Shown here: positions 55,280 to 64,000 of the stretch, piece after piece | Layout: each line of letters starts with the position of its first letter | Numbering within the stretch: position 1 is the stretch's first letter | Assembly (NCBI RefSeq): GCF_004765805.1 | Contig: NZ_SBIU01000004.1 | Span: forward strand, 1-64,000 | DNA from: Halorussus halobius | GTDB taxonomy: Archaea; Halobacteriota; Halobacteria; Halobacteriales; Haladaptataceae | Length of the DNA stretch: 64,000 bases | Reading direction: 5' to 3' | The notes under the pieces: generated by a model | Seen by the model: the letters and a program-made list of their open reading frames with translations, nothing else | The model's database searches: none | What the model was told of the DNA's origin: nothing | Position numbers and translations under genes: made by a program

Positions 55280-56650
55280 ATGACGGACGGACAAATCGCA
55301 GCCGAAGCAGACCCCGGACTGACCGACGCCGAACAGGACGTACTCGACCGCATCGAGGAGGAGAACGTCGACTTCGTTCGCCTCCAGTTCACCGACATCA
55401 CCGGCACCGTCAAGAACGTCAGCGTCCCCGCCTCGCAGGTCGAGAAGGCCTTCGAGGAGGGCATCTGGTTCGACGGCTCTTCCATCGAAGGGTTCGTTCG
55501 CATCCAGGAGAGCGACATGCGGCTCGAACCCGACCCGGAGACGTTCGCCATCCTGCCGTGGCGCTCGGACGGCGACACCGCAAGCGCGCGGCTCATCTGC
55601 GACGTGGTCAACACCGACGGCACCCCGTTCGAGGGCGGCCCCCGGCAGGTGCTCAAGACCGTCCTCGCGGAGGCCGAGGAGATGGGCTACGAGGTCTCCA
55701 TCGGTCCCGAGCCCGAGTTCTTCCTGTTCGAGAAAGACGAGGACGGGAAGGCGACGACCGACCCCCACGACGCGGGCGGCTACTTCGACCTCGCCCCCAA
55801 GGACCTCGCGTCGGACGTGCGCCGCGAGATCATCTTCACGCTCGAACAGATGGGCTTCGAGATCGAAGCCAGCCACCACGAGGTCGCCGAGGGACAACAC
55901 GAGATCAACTTCAAGTACGACGACGCGCTGGGCACAGCCGACAACATCTCGACGTTCCGCGCGGTCGTCCGCGCCGTGGCCGAGCAAAACGACCTCCACG
56001 CCACGTTCATGCCCAAGCCCATCGGCGAGATCAACGGCTCGGGCATGCACAGCCACATCAGCCTCTTCGACGAGGACGGCAACGCCTTCGCCGACGACGA
56101 GGACGACTACAACCTGAGCGAGACCGCCTACAAGTTCATGGGCGGCGTCCTCGACCACGCCCAGGCGTTCACGGCCGTCACGAACCCGACCGTCAACTCC
56201 TACAAGCGCCTGGTGCCGGGCTACGAGGCCCCGGTGTACGTCGCGTGGAGCGACGTGAACCGCTCGGCGCTCATCCGCGTGCCCGACGCGGCGGGCACGA
56301 GCGCCCGGTTCGAGATTCGCAGCCCCGACCCGTCCTGTAACCCCTACCTCGCGTACGCGGCGGTCATCGCGGCCGGACTCGACGGCATCGAGAACGACGC
56401 CGACCCCGGCGAGGCCGTCAGCGAGGACATCTACGAGTTCGGCGAGGAGGAACGCGAGGAGTACGGCATCACGACGCTGCCCGGCAGTCTCGGACAGGCC
56501 GTCGACGCGCTCGAAGACGACGAGGTCATCACGGAGGCGCTGGGCGAGCACGTCACCGACAAGTTCGCCGAGGCCAAGCGCGCGGACTTCGCCGACTACA
56601 AGGCCTTCGTCTCCGAGTGGGAGAAAGAGAAGTACCTCGAGAAGTTCTGA
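55280..56650 (+). CDS. glnA: Glutamine synthetase
   Basis: A 456-residue type I glutamine synthetase, which makes glutamine from glutamate, ammonia and ATP in the cytoplasm. Conserved segments include [30 protein letters not shown] and [19 protein letters not shown] (metal, glutamate and ATP sites). The length is that of GSI enzymes. ATG 55280 starts [10 protein letters not shown]. It is divergent from lrp, the probable regulator. Confidence 0.96.
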   Translation: MTDGQIAAEADPGLTDAEQDVLDRIEEENVDFVRLQFTDITGTVKNVSVPASQVEKAFEEGIWFDGSSIEGFVRIQESDMRLEPDPETFAILPWRSDGDTASARLICDVVNTDGTPFEGGPRQVLKTVLAEAEEMGYEVSIGPEPEFFLFEKDEDGKATTDPHDAGGYFDLAPKDLASDVRREIIFTLEQMGFEIEASHHEVAEGQHEINFKYDDALGTADNISTFRAVVRAVAEQNDLHATFMPKPIGEINGSGMHSHISLFDEDGNAFADDEDDYNLSETAYKFMGGVLDHAQAFTAVTNPTVNSYKRLVPGYEAPVYVAWSDVNRSALIRVPDAAGTSARFEIRSPDPSCNPYLAYAAVIAAGLDGIENDADPGEAVSEDIYEFGEEEREEYGITTLPGSLGQAVDALEDDEVITEALGEHVTDKFAEAKRADFADYKAFVSEWEKEKYLEKF

Positions 56651-56772
56651 AGCGCAGTCGGACGGCGACTCCCAGTCAGGTCACGGCTTCCCCCTTTCCT
56701 CTCGCGCTCGACCATCAGCGTCGCGGCCGGAATCGCCACGGACGACGCCGGTCCAGCGCAGTGACGACCCCG

Positions 56773-58014
56773 CTACGACCGGAAGTTGCCGATGCGGTCG
56801 GTGACCCGGCCCGGCAGGCTCACGAGGCCGACGCCGAAGCCGAGCATCACCATCAGGGCGTACAGGCCCAGCGTGGCGAGCCAGACCACGACCATCGCGA
56901 AGATGGCCCACCAGCTCCGGAGCCAGTAGAACGCGCCGAGGGTCATCACGGTGCCGTACAGCAACACGAGGTACGGACCCCAGCCCCGGGCGTGGCCCCG
57001 GCGCATCCGCTTTCGGACGTACCCCTTCAACTCGGACTCGACCTCGGGCTTCTCGACGGTCCGGTCCTCGATGTCCTCCTCGAACGATTCCACTTCGGCT
57101 CGCAACTCCCGGACCTCGTCGCGGAGTTCCACGATGTCGGGAGCGGATTCGTCGTCGGTCATGTATCGTGAGAGTAGTTCTCGCTTGCGCTCGACCCGCG
57201 TCTCCGCCGGCTCGGCCGTCCGCTCGGCGTAGTTGCCCCGCTCGGCGACGACCACGTTGACGACCGCGCCGAGCAACAGGAGGATGCCCGCGAAGTACAG
57301 CCACGTCACCAGCAACAGCGCGGTTCCGAGGAACTGGGACGGGCCGGTCGAACTGATGCCGGCGTATACCTGGAACAGCACCTGCAGGACGGTCCAGCCG
57401 ACGGTGGCGACCACGGCCCCCGGGAGCGCCTCCCGAATCCCCACGTCGGCGTCGGGGAAGACGACGTACAGCGGGAGGAACACGGGGACGAGCGCGACCA
57501 GTTGGACCAGCGTCGCCGCGGGGCCCGCGAACGGGACGTCCGGGAACAGCGCGGTCACCGCACCGGTCGCCACGAAGACCACCACCGCCAGCCCGATGGC
57601 GGCCAGCACCAGCGCCGCGTCCCGGAGTTGGTCGACGATGCTGGCCTCGCTCGCGGTGGCGTAGATGTCCGAGAACGCCTGGTCCAGCCCGCGGAACACC
57701 TTGAGGGCGCTCCACGCGAGCACGACCAGTCCGACCGCCGTCGTGCCGCCCCGCCCCGAGGGGTCAAGGATGAACGCCCGGAGCTGCTGCTCGCCGGTCG
57801 CGGTCAGGAGGCTCGACGCGCGCCGGACGACCTGCTCGGCGAACGCCTCGCCGGCCACGAACGAGACCACGACGAACGCGAGCACCAGCACCGGGATGAG
57901 CGAGACGAACGCGTAGTAGGCGATGCTCGCGGCGAGGAACGTGACCTGCTGCTCGCTGGCCTCCGCCAGCACGGAGCGGCCGACGTCCACGGCGGTTCCG
58001 AGTCGACTGGGCAC
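56773..58014 (-). CDS. YihY/UPF0761-family membrane protein
   Basis: A 413-residue membrane protein of the YihY/BrkB type with about six hydrophobic segments in the first 270 residues (ASIAYYAFVSLIPVLVLAFV, then VGLVVLAWSALKVFRGLDQAF). A charged coiled-coil-like segment (about 295-340) and two further hydrophobic segments follow. Function is unclear; despite an early name it is not RNase BN. GTG 58014 is chosen because a TATA-like ATATTTG on its strand lies about 27 bases upstream (58040-58047). The frame extends much further upstream but overlaps the trm1 gene region in arginine-rich sequence. Confidence 0.8.
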   Translation of the reverse strand: MPSRLGTAVDVGRSVLAEASEQQVTFLAASIAYYAFVSLIPVLVLAFVVVSFVAGEAFAEQVVRRASSLLTATGEQQLRAFILDPSGRGGTTAVGLVVLAWSALKVFRGLDQAFSDIYATASEASIVDQLRDAALVLAAIGLAVVVFVATGAVTALFPDVPFAGPAATLVQLVALVPVFLPLYVVFPDADVGIREALPGAVVATVGWTVLQVLFQVYAGISSTGPSQFLGTALLLVTWLYFAGILLLLGAVVNVVVAERGNYAERTAEPAETRVERKRELLSRYMTDDESAPDIVELRDEVRELRAEVESFEEDIEDRTVEKPEVESELKGYVRKRMRRGHARGWGPYLVLLYGTVMTLGAFYWLRSWWAIFAMVVVWLATLGLYALMVMLGFGVGLVSLPGRVTDRIGNFRS

Positions 58015-58088
58015 GCCACTCGTTTCGCCAACGAGATACAAATATGCATTGGCGTCGGCCTCGGGCGTCTCGCGTCGCGGCGCGGGAG

Positions 58089-59198
58089 TTACTCGGGACG
58101 CGTCGCCTCTCGGATTTCCGAGACGTCGGCGGTGGTCTTGAACGTGGTGCCGCCGTAGTGGGTCCGCGAGGCCGCGAAGCCGGCGTCCCGGAGTCCGTCG
58201 AGGAACTCCTCCATCCCCGAGGCCGCCCGGCTCCACTCCTTGCAGAGTCGGTGCTGGTCGTAGTGGGTCGGCTCGTGGAGTTCGGCTTCGAGGTCGTCGA
58301 GGAGCCGCCGCGCGCGAGTCGCCGTCCCCATCGCGTCGTCGACCTGCTCGCGGACCGCCGCCACGAACTCGGCGTCGTGGGTCGGCCCGAGCCACAGCGG
58401 TCCGGCGACGAGAACGCGCTCGCTCCCGCACTCGGGGCAGGCGTCGAGGGGGTCGGCGATGAGCCCCTCGTCGGCCTCGCGGTAGAGGCAGTCCTCGCAG
58501 TGGGAGACGTGACCCAGTTCCTCGATCGCGGCGTTGGCGTCGCTCGCGCCGTGGTCGAGTTCGAGGTAGGTCCGGACGTAGTGGTTGGTCGCGTGGGTCA
58601 GCACGGGCCGCACGCCCACGTCGTAGCGCGCGGCCGTGCGGGCCAGCGCCGACACCAGAATCCGGACGCCCATCTCGGCGTGGTAGTCGGTGTTCCGCGG
58701 GACCGCGCTGTACTTGCGGACCCCGCTGTGGAAGTGCGCGCCACACAGCGGCGCGGTGTCGGTCGCGGTGACGCACACGAGGTCGCGCGTGTTCGCGAAC
58801 GCGGCGTCCGCGAACGGCATCGGCGTCCCGAAGGGGTCGACGTCGACCACGTCGAACACCGACTCGTGGAGGACGGCGTTGGCGTCGCGGTGGGCCACCT
58901 CGGCGTCGAGGCCGTTGCGCTCCAGATTCCGGCGACAGAGGTCGACCGCCGCCTCGTCGACGTCGGCGAGCGTGACGTCCCAGCCCTCGGCGGCCGCGCG
59001 CACGCCCCGGATTCCGCTGGCGGCCATCGCGTCGAGGTACGTCTCCGCGCGCGGCTCGCGGTCGCGGTAGGCCCGGAGCGTCGCCACCGTGAGGTCGCGA
59101 TTCAGCTCCTGCACCGGGTTGAAGAACACCTCGTCGCCGACGCCCTCGCCGTCCTGTTCGGGCACTTCGAGTTCGACCTCGCCCTCGCTGACGCGCAT
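58089..59198 (-). CDS. trm1: tRNA (guanine-26 N2,N2) dimethyltransferase Trm1
   Basis: A 369-residue Rossmann methyltransferase that dimethylates G26 of tRNAs using SAM. Family features: [21 protein letters not shown], the SAM-binding [13 protein letters not shown], the [11 protein letters not shown] motif with catalytic region, and a zinc-like C...C in [10 protein letters not shown] and ACPECGSE. The C-terminal HYGGTTFKT segment is also typical. ATG 59198 starts [10 protein letters not shown]; the 110 codons further upstream are arginine-rich and rejected. About 75 bases separate it from the YihY gene on the same strand. Confidence 0.92.
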   Translation of the reverse strand: MRVSEGEVELEVPEQDGEGVGDEVFFNPVQELNRDLTVATLRAYRDREPRAETYLDAMAASGIRGVRAAAEGWDVTLADVDEAAVDLCRRNLERNGLDAEVAHRDANAVLHESVFDVVDVDPFGTPMPFADAAFANTRDLVCVTATDTAPLCGAHFHSGVRKYSAVPRNTDYHAEMGVRILVSALARTAARYDVGVRPVLTHATNHYVRTYLELDHGASDANAAIEELGHVSHCEDCLYREADEGLIADPLDACPECGSERVLVAGPLWLGPTHDAEFVAAVREQVDDAMGTATRARRLLDDLEAELHEPTHYDQHRLCKEWSRAASGMEEFLDGLRDAGFAASRTHYGGTTFKTTADVSEIREATRPE

Positions 59199-59520
59199 AC
59201 CCGTCAGTGTCGCTCCCCGGCGAAAAGCGAACCGGAACGCCGTCGGCGTCGGTTCGATGCGCTCGATTCGGCTTGGCTCAGCCCTCTCGGGGTAGTCGGA
59301 CTGGCGGTTACGGGGTATGGGCGATTTCGCCGCCCGGGCGGCGAAATCGCCGAGTCGGCTGGGCCGGGCGAGTCGCCGGCGGCCTGCCCGCAACCGCGCG
59401 AAGCGTCCGGGCCGGTTTGGCCGCCCGCTCGTATTTAAAATCTCGCGACGGTCGCGCGCATCGGACCGCCGCCCTCGCTCGGCCCCACCGTTTTGTCGGT
59501 CGGCGACGTAACGTGGGTCC
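59199..59520. promoter_or_regulatory. Divergent region between trm1 and the methyltransferase gene
   Basis: Besides the 32-bp palindrome described separately, it holds GTATTTAAAATC (about 59430-59441), a TATA-like element facing either way but about 80 bases from the right-hand ATG. No gene is seen. Confidence 0.5.
59320..59351. repeat. Perfect 32-bp palindrome
   Basis: GGCGATTTCGCCGCCC is followed directly by its exact reverse complement GGGCGGCGAAATCGCC, with no spacer. Each half itself contains GGCGATTTCGCC-like symmetry. It is intergenic between two divergent genes and could bind a dimeric regulator or mark an extragenic repeat family. Confidence 0.95.
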
Positions 59521-60198
59521 ATGGCCACCGACGCGACCGCCGCCGCACAGCAGTTCTACGGCCGGTGGGCCGACCTCTACGACCTGCTCGCGAGCGCGAC
59601 GCCCGGACTCGGACGCCTCCGCGCTCGCGCGGCCGACGCGCTCGCGCTCGCACCCGGCGACGCCGTGGTCGAGATGGGCTGTGGCACCGGCGCGAACCTC
59701 CCGCACCTCCGCGAGCGCGTCGGCCCGGACGGCCGGGTCGTCGGCGTCGACTTCACGCGCGGGATGCTCGACCGAGCGCGGGAGCGCGTCGACCGCGAGG
59801 GCTGGCGGAACGTCCACCTGGTGCAAGCCGACGCCGCGAGCGTCGGGTTCCGCGAGCCGCCCGACGCGATTCTGGCGACGTTCGTCGTCGGCATGCTGGC
59901 CGACCCCGCCGCGACCGTCGACCGGTGGGCCGACGCGCTCGCGCCCGGCGGCCGCCTCGCGCTGCTCGACGCCGCCCAGAGCCGGCGGTGGTTCGGCTGG
60001 CCGGTGAATCGGGCGTTTCGCGGGCTGGTGGTCGCTTCCTCGCCGACCGGAACTGATGGGTACGCGGCCGCGCCGTGGACCGTACTGGACGACCGGGTGG
60101 CGACGGCCCGGACCGCGCTCCGCGAGCGCGCGACCGAGACGACACACGGCGAGTACGCCGCCGGAATCGTGCGGCTCACAGCCGGCCGGGTCGAGTGA
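59521..60198 (+). CDS. Class I SAM-dependent methyltransferase
   Basis: A 225-residue UbiE/Methyltransf_11-type enzyme. The SAM site is [11 protein letters not shown] (about 49-59), followed by an acidic residue in [10 protein letters not shown] and the [11 protein letters not shown] segment. The N-terminal [14 protein letters not shown] helix is typical of UbiE-like methyltransferases. The substrate cannot be assigned. ATG 59521 has the conserved helix immediately after it. It is followed by the XPB helicase gene after 104 bases. Confidence 0.85.
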   Translation: MATDATAAAQQFYGRWADLYDLLASATPGLGRLRARAADALALAPGDAVVEMGCGTGANLPHLRERVGPDGRVVGVDFTRGMLDRARERVDREGWRNVHLVQADAASVGFREPPDAILATFVVGMLADPAATVDRWADALAPGGRLALLDAAQSRRWFGWPVNRAFRGLVVASSPTGTDGYAAAPWTVLDDRVATARTALRERATETTHGEYAAGIVRLTAGRVE

Positions 60199-60302
60199 CG
60201 GTCGCCCGCGATGGGATGGCGGTCGCCCGCGACGCCGCCTCCGCCCCGCGCCGGGGGCGACCCACCCCTTAAGGCGACGGAGAACCGAGGAGCGACCGAA
60301 CA

Positions 60303-61670
60303 GTGGCCGACGCGACCCTGCGCTTCGAGGACGGAACGGTCCGCATCGAGGTCGACCCGGACGCGGAGGGCGTCGCCGACGCGCTCGCGAGCCGCCCCTT
60401 CGTCGAGGCCGACGCCCGGTCGAAGACGCTCCGAGCGCCCGCCGTCCGGTACGGCCCGCTCCGGGCGTGGCTCGACGACCGCGGCGTAGATTGTGACGAC
60501 GGGGTCCTCGACGCGCCCGCCCTCCCGGCGGTCGCGTCGGCGTACGAACTCCGCGAGTACCAGCGCGACGCCCTCGACGCGTGGGAGTCGGCCGACCGGC
60601 GCGGCGTCCTCGAGCTCCCGACCGGGAGCGGCAAGACCGTCATCGGGCTGAAAGCCATCGAGGCGCTCGGCACCGCGACCCTCGTCGTGGTGCCGACCAT
60701 CGACCTGCTGGCCCAGTGGCGACGCGAGCTGGAAGCGGAGTTCGGCGTCCCCGTGGGCCAGCTGGGCGGCGGCGAGCAGACCGTCGAACCCCTGACCGTC
60801 TCGACGTACGACTCGGCGTACCTCCGGGCGGGCGAGCTGGGCGACCGGTTCGGACTCGCGATATTCGACGAGGTCCACCACCTCGGCGGCGAGGGGTATC
60901 GGGACATTGCCCGACTGCTCGCCGCCCCGGCCCGGATGGGGCTGACCGCGACGTTCGAGCGCCCCGACGGCGCACACGAGGTGGTCGCCGACCTCGTGGG
61001 CGAGCGCGTCTACGCCATCGACCCCGACGACCTCGCGGGCGAGCACCTCGCGCCCTACGACCTCAAGCGCATCGAGGTCGAGCTCACGCCCGAGGAGCGC
61101 GAGCGCTACGAGAAAGCCAACGAGGTGTTCACGAACTACCTCGCGAAGTCGGGCATCCGGATGCAGAGCGGGAGCGACTACCAGGAGCTCGTCAAGCGGT
61201 CGGGACGGGACCCCGAGGCCCGCGAGGCGCTGCTGGCCAAACAGCGCGCCCGCGAGGTGATGATGAACGGCGAGCGGAAGGTCGACGCGCTGGCCGACCT
61301 GCTCGACCGCCACCGCGACGACCGGGTCATCGTGTTCACCGCCCACAACGACCTCGTCTACCGGCTTTCGGAGCGATTCCTCCTCCCCGCCGTGACCCAC
61401 CGGACGCCCGACGCCGAGCGCCGCGAGATTCTGGAGCGGTTCCGCGAGGGGACCTACTCGCGGGTCGTCACCTCGAACGTGCTCGACGAGGGCGTCGACG
61501 TACCCGACGCCAACGTCGCGGTCGTCCTCTCGGGCAGCGGGAGCGAGCGCGAGTTCACCCAGCGACTCGGCCGAATTTTGCGCCCGAACGACGACGGCCG
61601 GGCCGCGCTGCTGTACGAGGTAGTCACGGCCGAGACCGCCGAGGAGCGCGTGGCTCAGCGCCGTCGGTAG
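60303..61670 (+). CDS. rad25: XPB/Rad25 DNA helicase
   Basis: A 455-residue superfamily 2 helicase of the archaeal XPB type. Motifs: LPTGSGKT (about 104-111), DEVHH (about 189-193), GLTATFERPDG, and the C-terminal VVTSNVLDEGVDVPDANVAV and QRLGRILRP. The N-terminal 70 residues are the damage-recognition-like domain, and the AREVMMNGERK region matches the thumb segment. The start is GTG 60303, with CCCTTAAGG about 30 bases upstream as a possible promoter. It unwinds damaged DNA together with the nuclease Bax1, encoded at 62244. Confidence 0.9.
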   Translation: MADATLRFEDGTVRIEVDPDAEGVADALASRPFVEADARSKTLRAPAVRYGPLRAWLDDRGVDCDDGVLDAPALPAVASAYELREYQRDALDAWESADRRGVLELPTGSGKTVIGLKAIEALGTATLVVVPTIDLLAQWRRELEAEFGVPVGQLGGGEQTVEPLTVSTYDSAYLRAGELGDRFGLAIFDEVHHLGGEGYRDIARLLAAPARMGLTATFERPDGAHEVVADLVGERVYAIDPDDLAGEHLAPYDLKRIEVELTPEERERYEKANEVFTNYLAKSGIRMQSGSDYQELVKRSGRDPEAREALLAKQRAREVMMNGERKVDALADLLDRHRDDRVIVFTAHNDLVYRLSERFLLPAVTHRTPDAERREILERFREGTYSRVVTSNVLDEGVDVPDANVAVVLSGSGSEREFTQRLGRILRPNDDGRAALLYEVVTAETAEERVAQRRR

Positions 61671-61710
61671 CCCGTCGTCGGGCCGGCCCGCGGTCGAGTC
61701 GGGCGGGCGC

Positions 61711-62166
61711 TCACGTCCGGAGGTCAACGTCGATTCCGCCCGCGCGCGTGAACTGCTCGTAGGTGATCTCGAACGGGACCTCGACCGTCAGCGTCTCGCC
61801 GGCGGGCACGCTCACCTCGCGGGACTTCCGGGACGCGACCCTGCCGTCGCCGTCCCCGTCGACCGGAGCGTCGGTCTCGTCGACGGTTTCCTCGTCGGAG
61901 GTCGCCTCCGAAGCGGTGGGGGTAGCTGCGGTCGCGGTGACGTAGAGGTAGCCCGTCCCCTCGCTCGACCCGGAGTTGGTCATGGTGACCGTGACGACCA
62001 GGTTGCCGTCCTCGCCCTCCCGGTAGTCGAACCCCTCGCGGGACAGCGACGCCGACGTCGTCCTCTCGGTGTCGGCGTCCCCGCCGCCCGAACAGCCCGC
62101 GAGCGCGGCGAGTCCGCCGGTCGCCGCGAGAACCCCGGTCCTGTAAAGCGCCTCACGTCTGCGCAT
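61711..62166 (-). CDS. Small Tat lipoprotein of unknown function
   Basis: A 151-residue exported protein. Twin arginines (RRR at 2-4) and a lipobox ending ALAGC (C25) indicate Tat export and lipid anchoring. The mature part has a beta-sandwich-like pattern (LVVTVTMTNSG, LTVEVPFEITYEQ) with a threonine/aspartate-rich middle. Function unknown. It lies on the opposite strand between rad25 and bax1, which are usually neighbours in archaea, so it may be an insertion into that pair. Its start is ATG 62166. Confidence 0.75.
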   Translation of the reverse strand: MRRREALYRTGVLAATGGLAALAGCSGGGDADTERTTSASLSREGFDYREGEDGNLVVTVTMTNSGSSEGTGYLYVTATAATPTASEATSDEETVDETDAPVDGDGDGRVASRKSREVSVPAGETLTVEVPFEITYEQFTRAGGIDVDLRT

Positions 62167-62243
62167 AGGCGAGGGTCCCAGTCCAGCGGAATGAGTCTTC
62201 TGCCTTCCGACCGTTTTTGTGGACTCGCGCCCGAGCAACGGAC

Positions 62244-63767
62244 GTGCTGACCAAGGACCTGCTCAGGGTGTCCCGAGCCGGCGGCGGCTACCAGCCGGTG
62301 TTCGCGGGCCGCGAACACCGCCCGCTGGCCGCGCGGGTCCTCGGAACCTATCAGGGCCACGTCGGCGAGCCACGGGGCGACCTCGACGACGCGCTGGCCG
62401 CGCTCGAACCCGAGGCCGACCACTTCAAGCTCGTCCGCGGGTTCGCCAAACTGCTCGACCGCGAGGCCGTCTTCGAGACCCGCGCGCCGGTCGCCCCCGA
62501 GCGCGCCCGCCGGGTCGCGTTCGAGGAGCGCGAGGCGGTCGGCGTCGTCTCGGAGACCGAACGCGAGACGGCGCTCCGACGGGCGGGCGACCGCCTCGGC
62601 GTGGACGCCGAGGCGGTCGCCGACGCGCTGTACGCCGACCTCGACGAGCGGCAGGTGCTGGCGTCGTTCGACGCGCGATGGGACCCCGACGAGTTGCTGG
62701 CCCAGTACAACCTCTCGCTGGCCCAGACCGCGCTGTTCGACGCGACCGAACTCCGGGTCCGGACCGCCGACCCGAAGGCGCTGGTCTCGGCGGTCAAGCG
62801 CCTCCGACTGCTGTACGAGATTCGCAAGACGGACGAAAGCGACCCCGGCGTCTCGGACCGCGAGGTCGTGGTGACCGGGCCGGACGCCCTCTTTCGCTCG
62901 ACCCGGCGGTACGGCACCCGGTTCGCGCGCCTGCTCCGCACGGTCGCAAAGGCCGACGCGTGGACGCTGACCGCGACCGTCGACGACTACGGCACCGAGC
63001 GCACGCTCTCGCTGTCGGCCGACGACCCGGTCGACGTGCCGGGCACCGAGCCGGTCGCGGACGTGACCTTCGACAGCGGCGTGGAGGCCGACTTCGCCGC
63101 GCGGTTCGAGTCGCTCGACCTCGACTGGGACCTCGTGCGCGAGCCCGAACCGCTCGAAACCGGCGCGCGGGTGATGATTCCGGACTTCGCGTTCGACTAC
63201 CGGTTCGGCGACTTTCGAGTCTTCTTCGAGATAATGGGCTTCTGGACGCCCGAGTACGTCGAGAAGAAGCTCGGCCAGTTAGAGAGCGTCGAGGACGTGG
63301 AACTGCTGGTCGCGGTCGACGAGAGCCTCGGCGTGGGCGAGCGAGTCGCGGCCCGCGACCACCGCGCGATTCCGTACTCGGGGACCGTCCGGCTCAAGGA
63401 CGTCCGCGACGCCCTCCGGCGCTACGAGGACGAGTTGGTCGCCGCGAGCGCGGCCGCCCTCCCCGACGAACTGACCCCCGACGCCGAGGTGGTTTCGCTG
63501 GCCGACCTCGCGGCCGAGTACGGCGTCAGCGAGGACGCAATCGAGGGCAAGTCGTTTCCCGACCACGAGCGCGTGGGGCGAACGCTCGTTCGCCCGGCGG
63601 TGCTGGACGACCTGCGCGAGGAAATCGAGGCCGGGATGGCCTTCTCGGCGGCCGAGACGGCGCTGACCGAGCGCGGAATCGAGGACGCCAGCGCCGTCCT
63701 GTCGGAACTGGGGTTCGCCGTGGCGTGGGAGGGGTTGAGCGGCGGGACGGTGCGGGAGAAAGGTTAG
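62244..63767 (+). CDS. bax1: Bax1-type nuclease, XPB partner (DUF790)
   Basis: A 507-residue DUF790/Bax1 protein. The N-terminus LTKDLLRVSRAGGGYQPVF and the DLDERQVLASF and YNLSLAQTALFDATELRV segments mark the family. The C-terminal nuclease part includes MIPDFAFDY, FFEIMGFWTPEYVEKKL and LLVAVDESL, giving acidic/E...K-type residues. Bax1 binds XPB and cuts bubble or forked DNA during repair. The start is GTG 62244, since upstream codons do not match the family. It overlaps the end of the opposite-strand gene at 63764 by 4 bases. Confidence 0.88.
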   Translation: MLTKDLLRVSRAGGGYQPVFAGREHRPLAARVLGTYQGHVGEPRGDLDDALAALEPEADHFKLVRGFAKLLDREAVFETRAPVAPERARRVAFEEREAVGVVSETERETALRRAGDRLGVDAEAVADALYADLDERQVLASFDARWDPDELLAQYNLSLAQTALFDATELRVRTADPKALVSAVKRLRLLYEIRKTDESDPGVSDREVVVTGPDALFRSTRRYGTRFARLLRTVAKADAWTLTATVDDYGTERTLSLSADDPVDVPGTEPVADVTFDSGVEADFAARFESLDLDWDLVREPEPLETGARVMIPDFAFDYRFGDFRVFFEIMGFWTPEYVEKKLGQLESVEDVELLVAVDESLGVGERVAARDHRAIPYSGTVRLKDVRDALRRYEDELVAASAAALPDELTPDAEVVSLADLAAEYGVSEDAIEGKSFPDHERVGRTLVRPAVLDDLREEIEAGMAFSAAETALTERGIEDASAVLSELGFAVAWEGLSGGTVREKG

Positions 63768-64000
63768 AGGTCGCGCTGACGCCCCTTCGGCACGGGACTC
63801 CGGAGTTCGTCGTGGACGTACAGCCCCACGCCGAGCGGCGCGGCCTCGCCGGCGAGGTCGTGGGTCACGACCAGATATCCCCAGTCGCCGTCCCAGTCGG
63901 GGGCTTGGGTCTCGCCCCGGACGAACCGCCGGGCCTGCTCGCGGGTGAGTTCGAGGACGTTCCGCGTGGCGCGGTCGCCGAACCGCTGGACCGCGTTCGT
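63764..64000 (-). CDS. C-terminal part of a PUA-like haloarchaeal protein (partial)
   Basis: The last 78 residues of a protein that continues beyond the window. Visible segments are FGDRATRNVLELTREQARRF, DWDGDWGYLVVTHD and LGVGLYVHDELRSPVPKGRQ, ending at TAA (63764-63766). The GYLVV...GVGLY...LRSPVPKGR pattern resembles C-terminal PUA-like domains of archaeal RNA-modifying proteins. The full protein and catalytic domain are outside, so its exact family is uncertain. Its 3' end overlaps that of bax1 by 4 bases, tail to tail. Confidence 0.65.
   Translation of the reverse strand, partial: TNAVQRFGDRATRNVLELTREQARRFVRGETQAPDWDGDWGYLVVTHDLAGEAAPLGVGLYVHDELRSPVPKGRQRDL

Noticed and set aside
59577..61727. 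716-codon minus-strand frame opposite the methyltransferase and XPB genes
   Set aside because: Antisense shadow spanning two recognised plus-strand genes.

Overview
The window comes from a haloarchaeon (class Halobacteria). Proteins are strongly acidic and the right half is very GC-rich. It encodes typical archaeal housekeeping genes: thermosome, eIF1A, RIO1 kinase, Trm1, Lrp next to glnA, an HTH-10 regulator, and the XPB helicase with its Bax1 partner. Promoters are TATA-type and many starts look leaderless. I cannot assign a genus from the sequence alone.

Two regions meet at a tRNA-Phe (37277-37350, minus strand). Left of it (1-37276) lies an accessory region of visibly lower GC, packed with nucleases, helicases and other genome-defence genes. 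In order it holds: a PLD-SNF2 helicase; an HNH endonuclease interrupted by an in-frame stop; a frameshifted NucS-type nuclease; a DEDD 3'-5' exonuclease; an EVE-like/Mrr-like restriction enzyme; a PD-(D/E)XK protein; a two-gene small-protein operon; a structured non-coding stretch; a haloarchaeal transcription-associated protein; an EVE-like/NucS-like fusion; the 3' remnant of a DUF1998-type helicase; an OLD-family ATPase/TOPRIM nuclease; an McrB-like protein with two EVE-type reader domains and its McrC-like partner; another PD-(D/E)XK protein; a three-gene AddAB-like helicase-nuclease operon; a DUF234-type ATPase/nuclease; an N6-adenine methyltransferase convergent with a PLD nuclease-NTPase fusion; and an AbiE-like HTH/nucleotidyltransferase toxin-antitoxin pair with a clear inverted-repeat operator. 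No integrase or transposase is visible, so the island edge is inferred from the tRNA and the change in gene content and composition.

Right of the tRNA (37351-64000) is core chromosome: a DUF460 RNase H-like protein, tyrS, eif1A, rio1, a CPBP protease, trpS, a Pno1/Dim2-like KH protein, a complete ugp-type glycerol-3-phosphate/glycerophosphodiester uptake operon ending in a lipoprotein phosphodiesterase, the thermosome, an HTH-10 regulator, lrp/glnA, a YihY-type membrane protein, trm1, a SAM methyltransferase, and XPB/Bax1 separated by an opposite-strand lipoprotein gene.

The strongest leads are: (i) three separate proteins joining an EVE/PUA-like modified-base reader to a nuclease or McrB motor, suggesting defence against viruses with modified DNA; (ii) the uncharacterised PLD-NTPase fusion (32541-34817), convergent with an adenine methyltransferase and lying downstream of a GTAC-rich palindrome; (iii) two neighbouring nucleases each broken by one small lesion; (iv) the AbiE-like promoter flanked by a perfect 10-bp inverted repeat; and (v) a perfect 32-bp palindrome at 59320-59351.
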